Assembly (NCBI GenBank): GCA_033064195.1 | Contig: JARBJD010000047.1 | Location: forward strand, 248,001 to 312,000 | From: Blattamonas nauphoetae | Taxonomy: Eukaryota > Preaxostyla > Oxymonadida | Length of the DNA: 64,000 bases | Direction of reading: 5' to 3' | Shown here: piece after piece, positions 34,730 through 44,936 of the stretch | Position numbering within the stretch: the stretch's first letter is position 1 | Layout: each line of letters opens with the position of its first letter | Notes under the pieces: generated by a model | Told to the model about the DNA's origin: nothing | The model's database searches: none | Seen by the model: only the letters and a program-made list of their open reading frames with translations | Made by a program: the position numbers and the translations under genes

Positions 34730-35721
34730 AAACGATAATTCAAAGACAAGTGAAAATCGAGCAATGTACTAACGATGTGGTTTGTTGTTTTGGTGTTCTC
34801 CAAATGTGTCTGTCGTTTGGTCTTTGTCACTTCCTGCAAACATCGCAGAATCGGTGAGTCACACTCGCTCCTCGTTCATCCCAGCCTGCCTGTAATATTC
34901 CCATTTCTGAGGGATGCCCTCACAAACAGCAAGTTTGTTGCTCACTGTTCTTTGCCCACTTCAGTCTTGACTTCCTTATCCACTGTTTCTGGACCCTTTT
35001 CAGAGTGTTGTTCCCAATGTTCTAAGGAAAGCTCCTTCTTCACACCTTCACCAATAATTGTTCGGAATTCCTTTCCAATGTTCATTCTTTGTCAATATTG
35101 GCGGGTTTTCGGTCGGCAAAGTGTTCTTCTGTTTGAATTCTGTGTCCAGTCAGTTTTGCTGTGAGCAGTGCCAATACACTTGAAACTTCTGCTTCAACCG
35201 CATCAAGATCTTCCACTGAATGATTTGCACGATCAGACACTGCTCGCAATTCATCCAATTCCCGCTCACATTCGAGTCACTCTCGTTCTCACCAGTCCAA
35301 AGTCTGGCCATCGTCATCCGAGCATCAAAAATGCTTCAATGGTGTGTGCGAAGGGAGAGATGGAACTGAAAAATGTTTTGTTGGATGAACCCGCATTTGA
35401 TGACATCGATTCGTTCTTCACGAGAGAGTCCATGATGAGATGTGAGACATCAATTGGTGCCGAAATACCCAGATCGTTTTCGACACCTACAATTTCTGTC
35501 TTCGAAAACTGACAGCAAACCTTTGAATAGCGTCGGCCGACGGTTGGAGAGCATCTGTTGGGTTCGTCGTGAACTGGTCAAAGACATGCGCCAAACTCGA
35601 ATTACGTTCGCCATGTGAGGTTCTTTTTCCGTCTGCTGTGGCAATAATTGTCACAACACGTGTCTTGAACTCAAATTGACGGGTATTGTTGAGTAGTGCT
35701 TTTCGTTGCTTTTCTTCCTCA
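34730..35721. repeat. 992-bp inverted repeat, right arm flanking CR unit 2
   Basis: Reverse-oriented match of 27201-28192. It carries the 3' end of a SPRY-type gene on the minus strand (a segment with HVFDQFTTNPTDALQPSADA and the TIEAFLMLG end), cut off at about 35721. It therefore places a partial second SPRY remnant on the 5' side of CR unit 2. Confidence 0.85.
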
Positions 35722-36089
35722 GCTTGGAAGTCGAAAACTGGAGTAGGCAAGTCTTGGACAACTGGTCATTTTGCAATAATGAGTTAAGATATCTGCGTAA
35801 AATGATGAGAATAAAAGAGAAGCATGTGAAAACATGATCAAATCACTGTGAATATAGATTGTCAGAACAAGTGTTTTGTCCTGATTATGAGTTTGTGGTT
35901 CAATCAAAATCTACTAAACAATTCAGAATGACGTCTAGAAGGAGAGACTATGGAAAATAATGTTGAGAAAAGAGTAAAAAATGGACAAAAAATGTCCAAG
36001 AGTTGATGCGAAAGATAGAAGTTCACCACTTCACCTAATATGAATGTAACAGTGATCAAAAAGCAAAACACCAAGTAATTTCTCATTAT
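35722..36089. other. AT-rich, nothing recognised
   Basis: AT-rich sequence beyond the repeat arm, without a supported coding frame. It may be the eroded interior of the half-element that follows. Confidence 0.4.
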
Positions 36090-36373
36090 AATGAAGGGTC
36101 GAGGTCTGTCTGAGAAAGAGATGAATAATGAGAGCAAAAAAATGAAAGACAATAAATGTTAGAAAATCTCGACAAAATGTGTTTTTTCTCTCTCTGAAAA
36201 GAAGACATACCATCTTTCATGTCACTATCTGTTCATGCATGTTCTCGCAATAGAGAGATAAGGCTGGTGTAAAAACAGGAGCTGACGGGAGAAACAGTTT
36301 TGTGGGTGACAGTATCGAGTCGTTCCTCCATCGTTTTGATACAATTTCACATCTTTTTGAAAACGACTGTAAT
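36090..36373. mobile_element. Diverged half of a TA-type MITE
   Basis: The sequence from GATGAATAATGAGAGCAAAA to AACGACTGTA matches, with divergence, the right arm of the element at 51856-52986, including the shared blocks AAAATCTCGACAAAATGTG and CATCTTTTTGAAA and the GACTGTA terminus. No left arm was found, so this is a truncated older relative. Confidence 0.6.
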
Positions 36374-36473
36374 ACCAAGAAGCAGGAAAGACTGTTGCAT
36401 TGGACGATCAGTTGACTACTTTTGAAGAAAAAACTGAGAATTGTGAAATGTTATTCGTTTGGTCACGATTCCC

Positions 36474-37325
36474 CTAAAGGGACATGATTCCGGAAGTCGT
36501 CATCAAATCTTCATACTCTGAACAAAGGTATTGAAGGGTCTCTAGTTCCTTCGTCCATTCTTTTGTTCGCTTTTGGGAACGGTTCTCCATCGTCTCTACG
36601 AATTTGGATTGAGCCAACAAAGAGTGAAGACGATGAGCGGAGTCACGATCAATCATGTGTGGCAGGCAGTGTTCTGAGCAATTTTTTGTGCGTCCTTTAA
36701 GCAGAACCCTATACGCAATCTTTATGATCTCTCTCTCCATGCATTCGTTGCCAATGTCCTCTGTGGTCGCACCCTGAAAGAGAGCTTCGATCAGTCCAGA
36801 TTTCAGGAGTGTCGGGACACACGTGTCTCCCCATTTCAGAATCTTTGTCACGATGCTAGTCGCTAACTGAGTGAGGTTTGGGACTCCCAAGGCAAGCAGA
36901 GTCGATAAGACGTAGAAGAATGTCTCGTCTGGTTTTTGATGTTGAGGATAGATTGCTGTGAATATCCGCTCGTTCTGATCGTTTGACTGTTCAAACGCTT
37001 CTGCAATTCCATCCACGCAGCTTCGCACAACTCGTGTTGTGTCGTCTTTGACTGTCGTTCGGGAGTCCATCCACGATAGTTCCACGGCTGGATTCAGTCT
37101 CTTCAGATGGTCTTCACATTCGAGAGATTCGAGGAAGAACGAGAAATAATCCCCGAACAGACGAAGCATCCCACAGTCAAGCACCGTTTCATGCAGCTTG
37201 TCCTCCCAAAAGACAGCACAGCCAAACAGATGCGAGAGGCTTCCCAACACTTTACAGGTCGCAGAGATTTGCGGAGTGAGAGTCAAAACGTCGATGCGTT
37301 CCGACGCTTGAGTCCCACCAGTGTC
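36474..37325 (-). pseudogene. ARM/HEAT-like gene, 3' part
   Basis: The C-terminal part of a host gene that is split by the MULE. It is one open minus-strand frame from the MULE border to a stop at 36474. The product is helical, with leucine-rich paired helices such as FYVLSTLLALGVPNLTQLAT and ECMEREIIKIAYRVLLKG, typical of ARM/HEAT-like repeat folds. The frame is continuous across the 9-bp target duplication with the 5' part at 43183 (DTGG then TQASERIDVLTLTPQ), so the gene was intact before the insertion. ARM/HEAT repeats bind other proteins; the specific role is unknown. Confidence 0.65.
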
Positions 37326-37417
37326 GGGACCGACTATAACCCATCAAGCAAATCGACTAAAACCCATCAAGTTTTTGATCAACCCATTTCGTAGTCAAAA
37401 CCGTTTTTGCCGATTGA

Positions 37418-39277
37418 ATGAACATTCCTATCTTGAATGCTGAAATGGTTCAGCAATGCGTGAAGGAGTCAATATCTGACACTATTACATCGATTCGAAC
37501 TCTGGCAGTCCAACACGGGTTTGGGATCATTATCGGGCAACAATACAAAATTACGGCAGGATTAGTCGTCATCATCCGATGTGAATGTGGTGGCGAGTAC
37601 AAATCACAGAAGGACCCGTCAAAGAAAGGCAGAAATGGAACAGCGACCAAGAAAAAGAACTGTCCATTTATGGTGAAATTAAAGGGAACCGACGCGACTC
37701 ACACACTCACCCCCACTAATCTAACTCACAATCATCCTCTTTCATTGGAGCCTAATGCATGGCATTCTTCTCGCATCCAAACAACAGAAATGAAAAACAA
37801 GTTTGAAACTCTGGCAAAATCACGAACTAAACCAATGAAAGCTCAACAATTATTGAGGAATGAAGAAGAAAAAGTGGAAATACGATGGAAAGACTATGCC
37901 AATTTTACACAGAAGTATTGGAAACAAAAAAAGGAGGGGAAATCAGATCAACAACTCGTGGTGGAGGAGGCCAATGAAAAAGGGTGGACTGTGGCCCAGA
38001 AGAATTTTGGCGACTCGCTATCCATGCTTTTCTTTCTTCCCAAGGAAGCACAACCATATCTCAACACCAATACTCTATTTCTCGCAATCGATACCACCTA
38101 CAAAACGAACATGAATGATTATCACCTTGTACAAGTGGTGGCAGTGTCACCAACTTATCAAACGATACCAATCGCGTTTGCCTTCATCAGCCAAGAGACA
38201 AGGAATGTGTTCGAATCTGTTCTGATTGAGCTCAAGAAGTTTGTGAGTGTCGATCCCAAAGTCATTATCACGGATAAAGATTATGCTCTCCGAGGAGCGA
38301 TCAAATCAGTTTTCAAGGACACTACGATTCTGCTCTGCACTTGGCATGCTACCCAAAGCGTGTTCGTGAAAGCAAGAACTCTCTTCAATCACGATGAGGC
38401 AACATCTATTGAAAAGAAAATGGAAGGCATTTTCCTCGAAGCTGATGTGCAAAAATGCGAGACACAATTCACCAATCTCATCTCGGAACTTGGAGAAGAA
38501 AGCCAGATGTCAGACTATCTGCTGACAAATTGGTGGGCACACAAAGAGATTGTATGTGCCTGCTACACAAAGCAATTCCATCGTTTCGGAACGACAACGA
38601 CAGGGCTTTGCGAAGGTCAACACGCGGCACTGAAATCTTTCCTGGGAACGGCCAAGTACAGTCTCAGTTCGGCGTTCAATCTCATTGTGCAACACACTGA
38701 GCTCCGATATCAGCGGGTTCGGACTCAGGAGACAACTGAACTTCTCAACTCACCGACGTTCACACGACAGACCAGATTGTATGATCATCTTGTGACAAAA
38801 ATCAGCTTTCGAGCACTAAGTTTGATCGAGACAGAAAGAAAAATCCTTTCCAATGATTCTTCATGTGAACAGTGTAGTCACGACATAACTTCCAGCTATG
38901 GACTTCCCTGCCGTTGCCAGATTACCAGATTCATGAAAAATGGACTTCCTCTTCCACTTGAAACGGTTCACCCCTGTTGGCATCTTCAAAATCGTGATGC
39001 TGTGACCAGACCGCCTCAGGAAGTTAATGCCTCCCAACTCTCCGACCTCGAGTCAACAATAGCTGAAATCAGAGCTGCAATCATCCCACAGCCAGCCGAA
39101 GACAGACGAACTCTCTTGGAGGAACTGAAAACTTTCTCAAGTGGTCTTCGGCAGCCGTCATCACTTAAAACTGGCACTCCAAGGAAGACACAATCAACCA
39201 AACGCTACCAAACGCTTGCCGAAAGAGTGCGTTCTCGAAGAATTGCGAACTCACCTTCTCTTCTTCGGAACAGTTAA
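37418..39277 (+). CDS. MULE transposase
   Basis: A 619-residue Mutator-like transposase that starts at the ATG at 37418, about 45 bp inside the TIR. The N-terminus has a FAR1/WRKY-GCM1-like zinc cluster (CECGGEY, KNCPFMVKL, THNHPLSLE). The catalytic region follows: AIDTTYKTN (first Asp), IITDKDYALRGA (second Asp), CTWHATQSVF (the C-x2-H motif), and TTGLCEGQHAALKSF (catalytic Glu). A SWIM-like Cys/His cluster (CEQCSHDI, GLPCRCQITRF, HPCWHL) follows near residue 490-530. No frame break is visible, so the element could be active. It catalyses cut-and-paste excision and insertion with 9-bp duplications, which matches the flanks. Confidence 0.95.
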   Translation: MNIPILNAEMVQQCVKESISDTITSIRTLAVQHGFGIIIGQQYKITAGLVVIIRCECGGEYKSQKDPSKKGRNGTATKKKNCPFMVKLKGTDATHTLTPTNLTHNHPLSLEPNAWHSSRIQTTEMKNKFETLAKSRTKPMKAQQLLRNEEEKVEIRWKDYANFTQKYWKQKKEGKSDQQLVVEEANEKGWTVAQKNFGDSLSMLFFLPKEAQPYLNTNTLFLAIDTTYKTNMNDYHLVQVVAVSPTYQTIPIAFAFISQETRNVFESVLIELKKFVSVDPKVIITDKDYALRGAIKSVFKDTTILLCTWHATQSVFVKARTLFNHDEATSIEKKMEGIFLEADVQKCETQFTNLISELGEESQMSDYLLTNWWAHKEIVCACYTKQFHRFGTTTTGLCEGQHAALKSFLGTAKYSLSSAFNLIVQHTELRYQRVRTQETTELLNSPTFTRQTRLYDHLVTKISFRALSLIETERKILSNDSSCEQCSHDITSSYGLPCRCQITRFMKNGLPLPLETVHPCWHLQNRDAVTRPPQEVNASQLSDLESTIAEIRAAIIPQPAEDRRTLLEELKTFSSGLRQPSSLKTGTPRKTQSTKRYQTLAERVRSRRIANSPSLLRNS

Positions 39278-39279
39278 GG

Positions 39280-40630
39280 ATGAGCAACGGACGGACAAAA
39301 AGACGTTCAACTCGGACAACGGACAGCGGACAGGTCCAAGTGAAAAAGAAGTGCTTCATGTGGCCTAAATCAATGTGATTGACACTCAATTCGTTAATAA
39401 ATAAGTGAATAGTGGTGATTAAATTCAGATTTTGTCTTTCATCAAAATGATAAACGAGTACTAGAGAATTTGGACAAAAAGACCCATTAATTGCAGAAAT
39501 GTCCGAGCTTGTCCGATCTTGGACATTCACTCAATTGTTGAAAAAACGAATCATCTGAATTTCTTCACAATCCAATTGTGATCAGATCAAAATGGACAAA
39601 ACTGTCCTGTCCTGGACATGTCCGGATCGTCCTCCCCATCTCAAGTTAATTTCGTCGTCCCATTTCTTTCAGGGTCACTTAAATCGGTTTTCACTTCGAA
39701 ATTCCATTCTTCACATCATTTTCTAGCAACCACTCATTCTGCGATACTTTTATAAACTCATTCCGGGAATTCAGTTCATTTCCGATTTGACACATTATTT
39801 CTCTTTCAATGATGTTACACGTCAGAATTCAGTCAATGATAGTAGTATCTTATTTCAAACATGATCGAATCAATTTGCCTTCAAAATTCGCCGCTCTGTT
39901 GCACACTTTGTTGGTTTGTTGATGATCTTGACTGGTATCTCGTTCCTTTTGGTTCAAGATGTTTTCTTATAAAGAAATTTCTCATTTTGAATCCAGATAC
40001 GATGCTTTCTCGCCCTTATCCAAATGAGATGGTCGTTACACTCTCATTTGTCGCCCTAAATGAACGGATCGTTTTCTACCTCGAAATAGTCTGTATTACA
40101 CTTTTTCCGAATCAAAATGATTCATATTCATATTATTGATCGCTTTTTTCACATTTATTATTGTTGATCTTCCCTCCAGAAGGCAGATTGACCTGTCGAT
40201 CCTGTGAAGACGGAATAGATGAGGCCAAAGGAGGACAAACCGAGCTGATTCGTAAACAATGAACTGGGAGTTGGGACGAAGAGACAAAACAGAGTGAGAG
40301 GAGAGGACGATCTTCATAATCGAGGGTCCGAGCTCGTGAACAATGGAGTTGGAGAAAAAGAACGAAACGGAAACATCAAACGAAACCAATTTGAAAAGTA
40401 TGCTTCTCCCTACTCTGACTTACAGATATTTCTTCATTTTTATGACAATAAGTGTCCTGACTATACAGAAATTTAAAGTGGAACAGTTAATCGATAAAAC
40501 ATGAGACAGACATCTCAGAAAGATGCAGAACGTATGTAATCATTCGTAAAGTGAATGAGGTTTTTTCAGTCCATCCCTTCCTTCTCACAGCCACTCACAT
40601 CTATTCATCTCCTCCTCCACCCTCATGAGA
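39280..40630. other. MULE interior with clustered GGAC/GTCC boxes
   Basis: No convincing gene. At 39285-39340 five GGAC boxes occur, and at 39500-39630 seven or more TGTCC/GGACA boxes, some forming short palindromes such as GGACATGTCC. The rest is AT-rich. The boxes could be subterminal binding sites or degenerate repeat units. Confidence 0.45.
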
Positions 40631-40634
40631 TCGA

Positions 40635-42530
40635 ATGACAGAATGGGAAAGGAAACAGGTGACTGAGAGAGAAGAGCGAGAGAAAGAGGAAGAGAAGCGG
40701 AGAGAAGATGAGAGAAAGCAGATTGAAGAAAGGGTGATGAAGGAATTGGAGGAAGAACGAAGAAAGGAAGATGAGGAAAAGCGAGGCGAGAAGAAGATAG
40801 GAAGAGGAGAGAAGAAGAGGAAAGAATTGAACGAGAAGCGAAGCGAAGATGGGAAGATGAAGAAAGACGAAGCAAAGAAGATGCGAAACGATGGGAAGAG
40901 GAAGAGCGAAAGAAAATTGAAGAAAGAGTGCGGAAAGAACTCACTGAAGAGAAGCAATGAGAAGAGGAGAGAAAGGAGGAACTTCGAAAGGAAGAAGAAC
41001 GGAAGATGAAGGAAGAAGCAAAAGGAAGGAAGAAGAAGCGAGAAGGAAGGAGGAAGAAGAGAAAAAGCGAATTCAGGAACGAGTGAGGCGTGAAATCGCA
41101 GAAGAGAAGAAAGGAAGAGGAGAGGCGAAGGGAGGAAGAGAAGAAAGCGAATATTCCCCCAAAGAAGTCAGAATGGGAAAGGAAGCAAGAAGCTGAACGA
41201 GAAGCAGCGGGAGAGAAACAACGAAAGATCAGAGAGGATTTGGAGCGAGAGAGACAACGAGCAGCTCAGAAAGACTCAGCGACGATCGAGACAGGATCGA
41301 GTGTGTCAAGTGCGTTTGCTCGCTGGGGCATTGGGAAGATGATCGACACTGGAGTTGGATCTCGTCCAGTCGGTCCCCAACTGACATCATCGTCATCTCG
41401 AGGCAACTTCTCTCAGAAACGAGAAGAAGACGAACGAAAGAAAAAGGAAGAAGAAGAACAAAGAAAGAAGGAAGAAGCAAAACGTCAAAAGAGGAAGCAG
41501 ACCGGAGACAAAAGAGATCGATGAGGAGCGCATGCGAGCCGACATGCTCAATCGGGAAAGAGAGGCTGAAGAGGAAAGAAGAATCCCACAGGAGAAGGAC
41601 GATCAAGACCGCGAAGAGAAGGAGCGTTTGAGACGGAAAGAGGATGAGAATCGGCGAGAACAGGAAAGACGGGAGGAGAGAGAGCGGAATGAGAGGATGG
41701 AAGAGGAAAGGAGGAAAGAGGAGAAGAGGAGGGAAGATGAGGAGAGAGAAAAAGGAGAGAATCAAACGAGAAGTTCAGGAGACGCTTCGGAAGGAGAAGG
41801 AAGCGGAAGAACGAAGGAAGAAAGAGGAACAACAAAAGGAGGAGGAGAGAGAAAGGGAGGCCGAACGAAAACGTCAAGCTGAAAGTCAGAAAAAGTCAGA
41901 GTGGGAGAGGAAGCAAAATGCTGAGAGAGAAGCAGCGGAAGAGAAGCAGCGAAAGATCAGAGAGGATTTGGAGCGAGAGAGGCAACGAGCAGCTCAGAAA
42001 GACTCAGCGACGATCGAGACCGGATCGAGTGTGTCCAGTGCATTTGCTCGCTGGGGCATTGGGAAGATGATCGACACGTCCAGTTCTCCAGCTCGCCCAG
42101 TTGGCCCGTCAACTTCAACTGGTGCGAGTTCACGCGGCAGCTTCTCTCAGAAACGAGAAGAAGACGAACGAAAGAAGAAAGAGGAAGAGGAACAACGAAG
42201 GAAGGAGGAAGAAGGAAAGCGGCACTTCGACAATGTGAACTAAACCTCCTGGGAAACACCCACACCCTCACAAGATGATACTGAACCATCCCGAGACTCC
42301 ACTGACCCCCTTTCCATTTTCATCGATGAATGTCGGACCAGCCAGCGGGCGTGTGTGGCAGATCTGACAAGAATGACAAGACAGGAAGCAGCGAAAATGA
42401 AGAGGAGAGAAGAGGAGATGAATCGGAGAATGAGGAACAACGAAGTTGATACGAGACGAAGGGAGAGAAACGAAATGATGAGAGGAGACACTCCGAAAGG
42501 AACTTCCTCACAATCAGTCCATCAAAAACC
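40635..42530 (+). pseudogene. Coiled-coil cargo gene in the MULE
   Basis: A long plus-strand stretch coding for Glu/Lys/Arg-rich heptads (EERVMKELEEERRKEDEEKR and similar), broken into about five frame segments. A module of about 110 residues occurs twice, at about 41155-41520 and 41890-42240. Each contains KKSEWERKQ, KQRKIREDLERERQRAAQK and SSVSSAFARWGIGKMIDT. A third region after 42243 reads FIDECRTSQRACVADLTRM and then more coiled coil. This resembles a captured host coiled-coil protein with an internal duplication. The family is not recognised; low complexity limits any assignment. There is no transposase similarity. Confidence 0.45.
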
Positions 42531-42778
42531 ACATAAAGGCCATACCGACTCGATCATTCGTTCTCGTCCTTCCCTTCCACACCTATTTCTATCCATCCTC
42601 TTTCTCTTCTCCATCCAACTCTTTCTCTTCATCTTCTCTGTTCTCCATCACATCTCTCTTCATCTTTTCCTCCTCTCCTATTTCTTAAAAATGATTCAAT
42701 TCTCCAAGTTAGTCAATAAATTTCAGAAAAAGTTGATCAAACCCTTTTTGAAAAGTTACGAGCAATGACATCCTAATT

Positions 42779-42806
42779 AGGCGCTGTCCGAGGACGGACA
42801 GCGCCT
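42779..42806. repeat. 12-bp perfect stem-loop in the MULE 3' region
   Basis: AGGCGCTGTCCG, loop AGGA, CGGACAGCGCCT. The stem contains the same GTCC/GGAC core as the box clusters at 39.3-39.6 kb. It lies upstream of a tiny basic ORF. It could be a transcript terminator-like structure or a transposase site. Confidence 0.6.
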
Positions 42807-42894
42807 CACCTTGTCCGGACAATTGCTCCTCCCTAGGAACAGTCTCCAACTGACGTATCCTCCAACGAGAAAGATCCGCACAGACAAGTCAACG

Positions 42895-42987
42895 ATGGCT
42901 CAATTCGAGAAGAAACGTGCCGCGAAGGCCATGAAACCCAGTGAAAAGAAGCAGAAAGGACCTGACAGACGAAAAGGAGGGGGATAG
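42895..42987 (+). CDS. Tiny basic ORF (30 residues)
   Basis: ATG at 42895 encodes MAQFEKKRAAKAMKPSEKKQ followed by a short Gly/Arg/Lys tail and TAG. The frame is also open upstream (about 13 codons), so this may be the last exon of the coiled-coil cargo gene, giving it a basic C-terminus. There is no known family. Confidence 0.3.
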   Translation: MAQFEKKRAAKAMKPSEKKQKGPDRRKGGG

Positions 42988-43182
42988 TCGTTCATCAGAA
43001 AAAGGACGATGGAAAGGCTCTACTGACAGAATCATTCACATTTCACGTTTTGAGTTTGCTTAAGATACATTCAGAACCGTTTATTCAAGAGAAGTTGAAA
43101 TGAGTCGAGAAAAAGAAAAAAGTGGGACTTGATGGGTTTTAGTCGATTTGCTTGATGGGTTATAGTCGTTCCCACCAGTGTC

Positions 43183-44936
43183 AGTGTCAGGGTCAGGGTC
43201 AGGGTCAATCAACATCGCGCTTTCCGCTTCATTCGTCCACAGCCACTGGATCTGTCCAATTTGTGCGCGGAGTCGGCTGAGATAGTCGCCGAAGAGTTCT
43301 GCGACGAGCTGGATCATTGGTATCGGCTGTGTTTCCCCGTCGACCTGGGCAACCAGAATGGTTGTTTTGATCGTCTCCACAAAATCACAATCTAACGTCA
43401 TTGTGTGCAAAGTTGCCAGAGCAAGCAACACGATGTCTGTCGATTCGTGCCGAAGAAGAGGCACAACCAATCCGACGAACTCATCGCCCAGTCTGAATTG
43501 CTCACTCTCTTCCACAATCAGAATCAGAATCTTCAGGCAGAGTGTAGTTGACATGTCCTGTGGTGATTCTCCAAGCAAAGCAATGCCGTCTCGAATGAAG
43601 AGATGTTCATGGTGGAGTGGGAGGGCTTTCTGAAGCAAGAGACAAACCGACTGGAGAAGTGTGGATCCGAGTTGAGATCGGAACAGGTCGATGTCGTCAA
43701 CTCCAAAATTGATGAAAGTCTTGAGAATCTGACCAAGTGAAGAAAGGAGAAGGATTCAACCAGTTCTGTTGTCTCAATCTCACTTGCTTGTAAAAGGGCA
43801 ACCAGGCCATCAGAAATCAGCGAGGTCAACAGTGGACCGGAGGCGTCCGAACCATAAAAAGCTGAACGAGGTCAATTTCAAGAAAACACACACATAGACC
43901 CCAGATCAGCACAAAAAACGGTTCCTGACGAAATCAATGAACAACAAAGCACACATTAGGATCTTCTTGCATCGCACGGCTTTTCAGTGAATCGAGCGTT
44001 GCAATCCCGTTTAATTCAACAAACTTGGAACAGAAACCAGCAAGATGCGTCATTGATGAAAGCATTCTGAGATATCGATTGATTGTGCCACTTGTTTCCG
44101 TGTTCATGGCATTCAGAATGTCATTGATTGTTGATTCCAGCTGGGAGTCATATAATGCAATATGAAGATTCAACCTCTGCTCTATCCATCGCAAAACTCT
44201 GATGCAGCGTGTATTGGCTGATACTATCGTCGAGTTCTTTTTCAATTTTGAATTGCTTCGAGTGACGAAGAGAAATCTTTGTCGGCGAGGCTGGCTTCTC
44301 GTCTGAGGATTCAGAATTTGAATAACTGGCTTCTCGAGACAAGAAACGAGGTGTGACGTCCATTGGCAGACGAAGAATGCGATGAAGATTCAACGAGACA
44401 AGCGAGCGAAGAGCAAACCATAAGTGTGTTTGTTTGACGTCTGACACTTGATGACTTTGGTGCACATTACTGAACGAAATTGTCGGGGAATCCAACAGGT
44501 GAAGGAAGTTCAAAGGACCAAACTGGGCAGAGATTGAAGCCCGAAGAAGAAAGGACAGAAGTGGACGCGCTTCTGGCGAAGTGATTTGTACGAAGATACA
44601 ATCTGCATGAAGTTGCAAGAAGAACAGGCAAACGAAAAGAACCAATGTGTTCCCCGCGCAATTTGTATTTGGAAGTGTTCGCCCTCAAACTTGTAAACAC
44701 AGTGACAGATACTTCAAACAGGATTGGAGTTGGAACACTCTTCGTATTGACCGTCACGTGGTCGACAATGTTCTCACATGTGATCACGTGCGACAACAAG
44801 ATGAGGTCCCCGCATATTGAGAATGCACTTCGCGACACGATTCCGACAAGTAACAGAGGGATTTTCGGGCACTGTGCTGGGAGATCAAAACTCCGATGCA
44901 GATGATAACTCAATACACTTCTGTTGTTAACCTTTT
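43183..44936 (-). pseudogene. ARM/HEAT-like gene, 5' part with four introns
   Basis: The upstream part of the gene split by the MULE. Introns with GT-AG ends fit at 44603-44642 (40 nt), 43925-43954 (30 nt), 43862-43899 (38 nt) and 43729-43760 (32 nt), each joining open frames (GEHI/DCIFVQITSPEARPLL; QEDPN/EPFFVLIW; A/FYGSDASGPLLTS; ETTEL/ILKTFINFGVDD). The helical repeats include ILILIVEESEQFRLGDEFVG and STDIVLLALATLHTMTLD. A DPDPDPDTDT repeat lies just before the insertion point. One unexplained frame step remains near 44210. The 5' end is cut at 44937 by CR unit 3, so no start codon is seen. Confidence 0.65.

Larger units (their letters stand above)
37326..43173 (+). mobile_element. Autonomous 5.85-kb MULE with 9-bp TSD
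   Basis: The ends GGGACCGACTATAACCCATC and GATGGGTTATAGTCGTTCCC extend into TIRs of about 46 bp. The exact 9-bp duplication ACCAGTGTC lies outside at 37317-37325 and 43174-43182. It encodes an intact MULE transposase and, 3' of it, a coiled-coil cargo and a tiny basic ORF. It inserted into the coding frame of an ARM/HEAT-like gene. Confidence 0.95.

Noticed and set aside
40585-40957. Minus-strand Ser/Phe-rich frames opposite the coiled-coil cargo
   Set aside because: They are shadows of Glu/Lys/Arg-rich coding on the plus strand and have no independent signal.
42531-42770. A pyrimidine-rich tract read as a membrane protein (LFLSILFLFSIQLFLF)
   Set aside because: It is a CT-rich low-complexity run in the MULE 3' region; the hydrophobic reading follows from composition.
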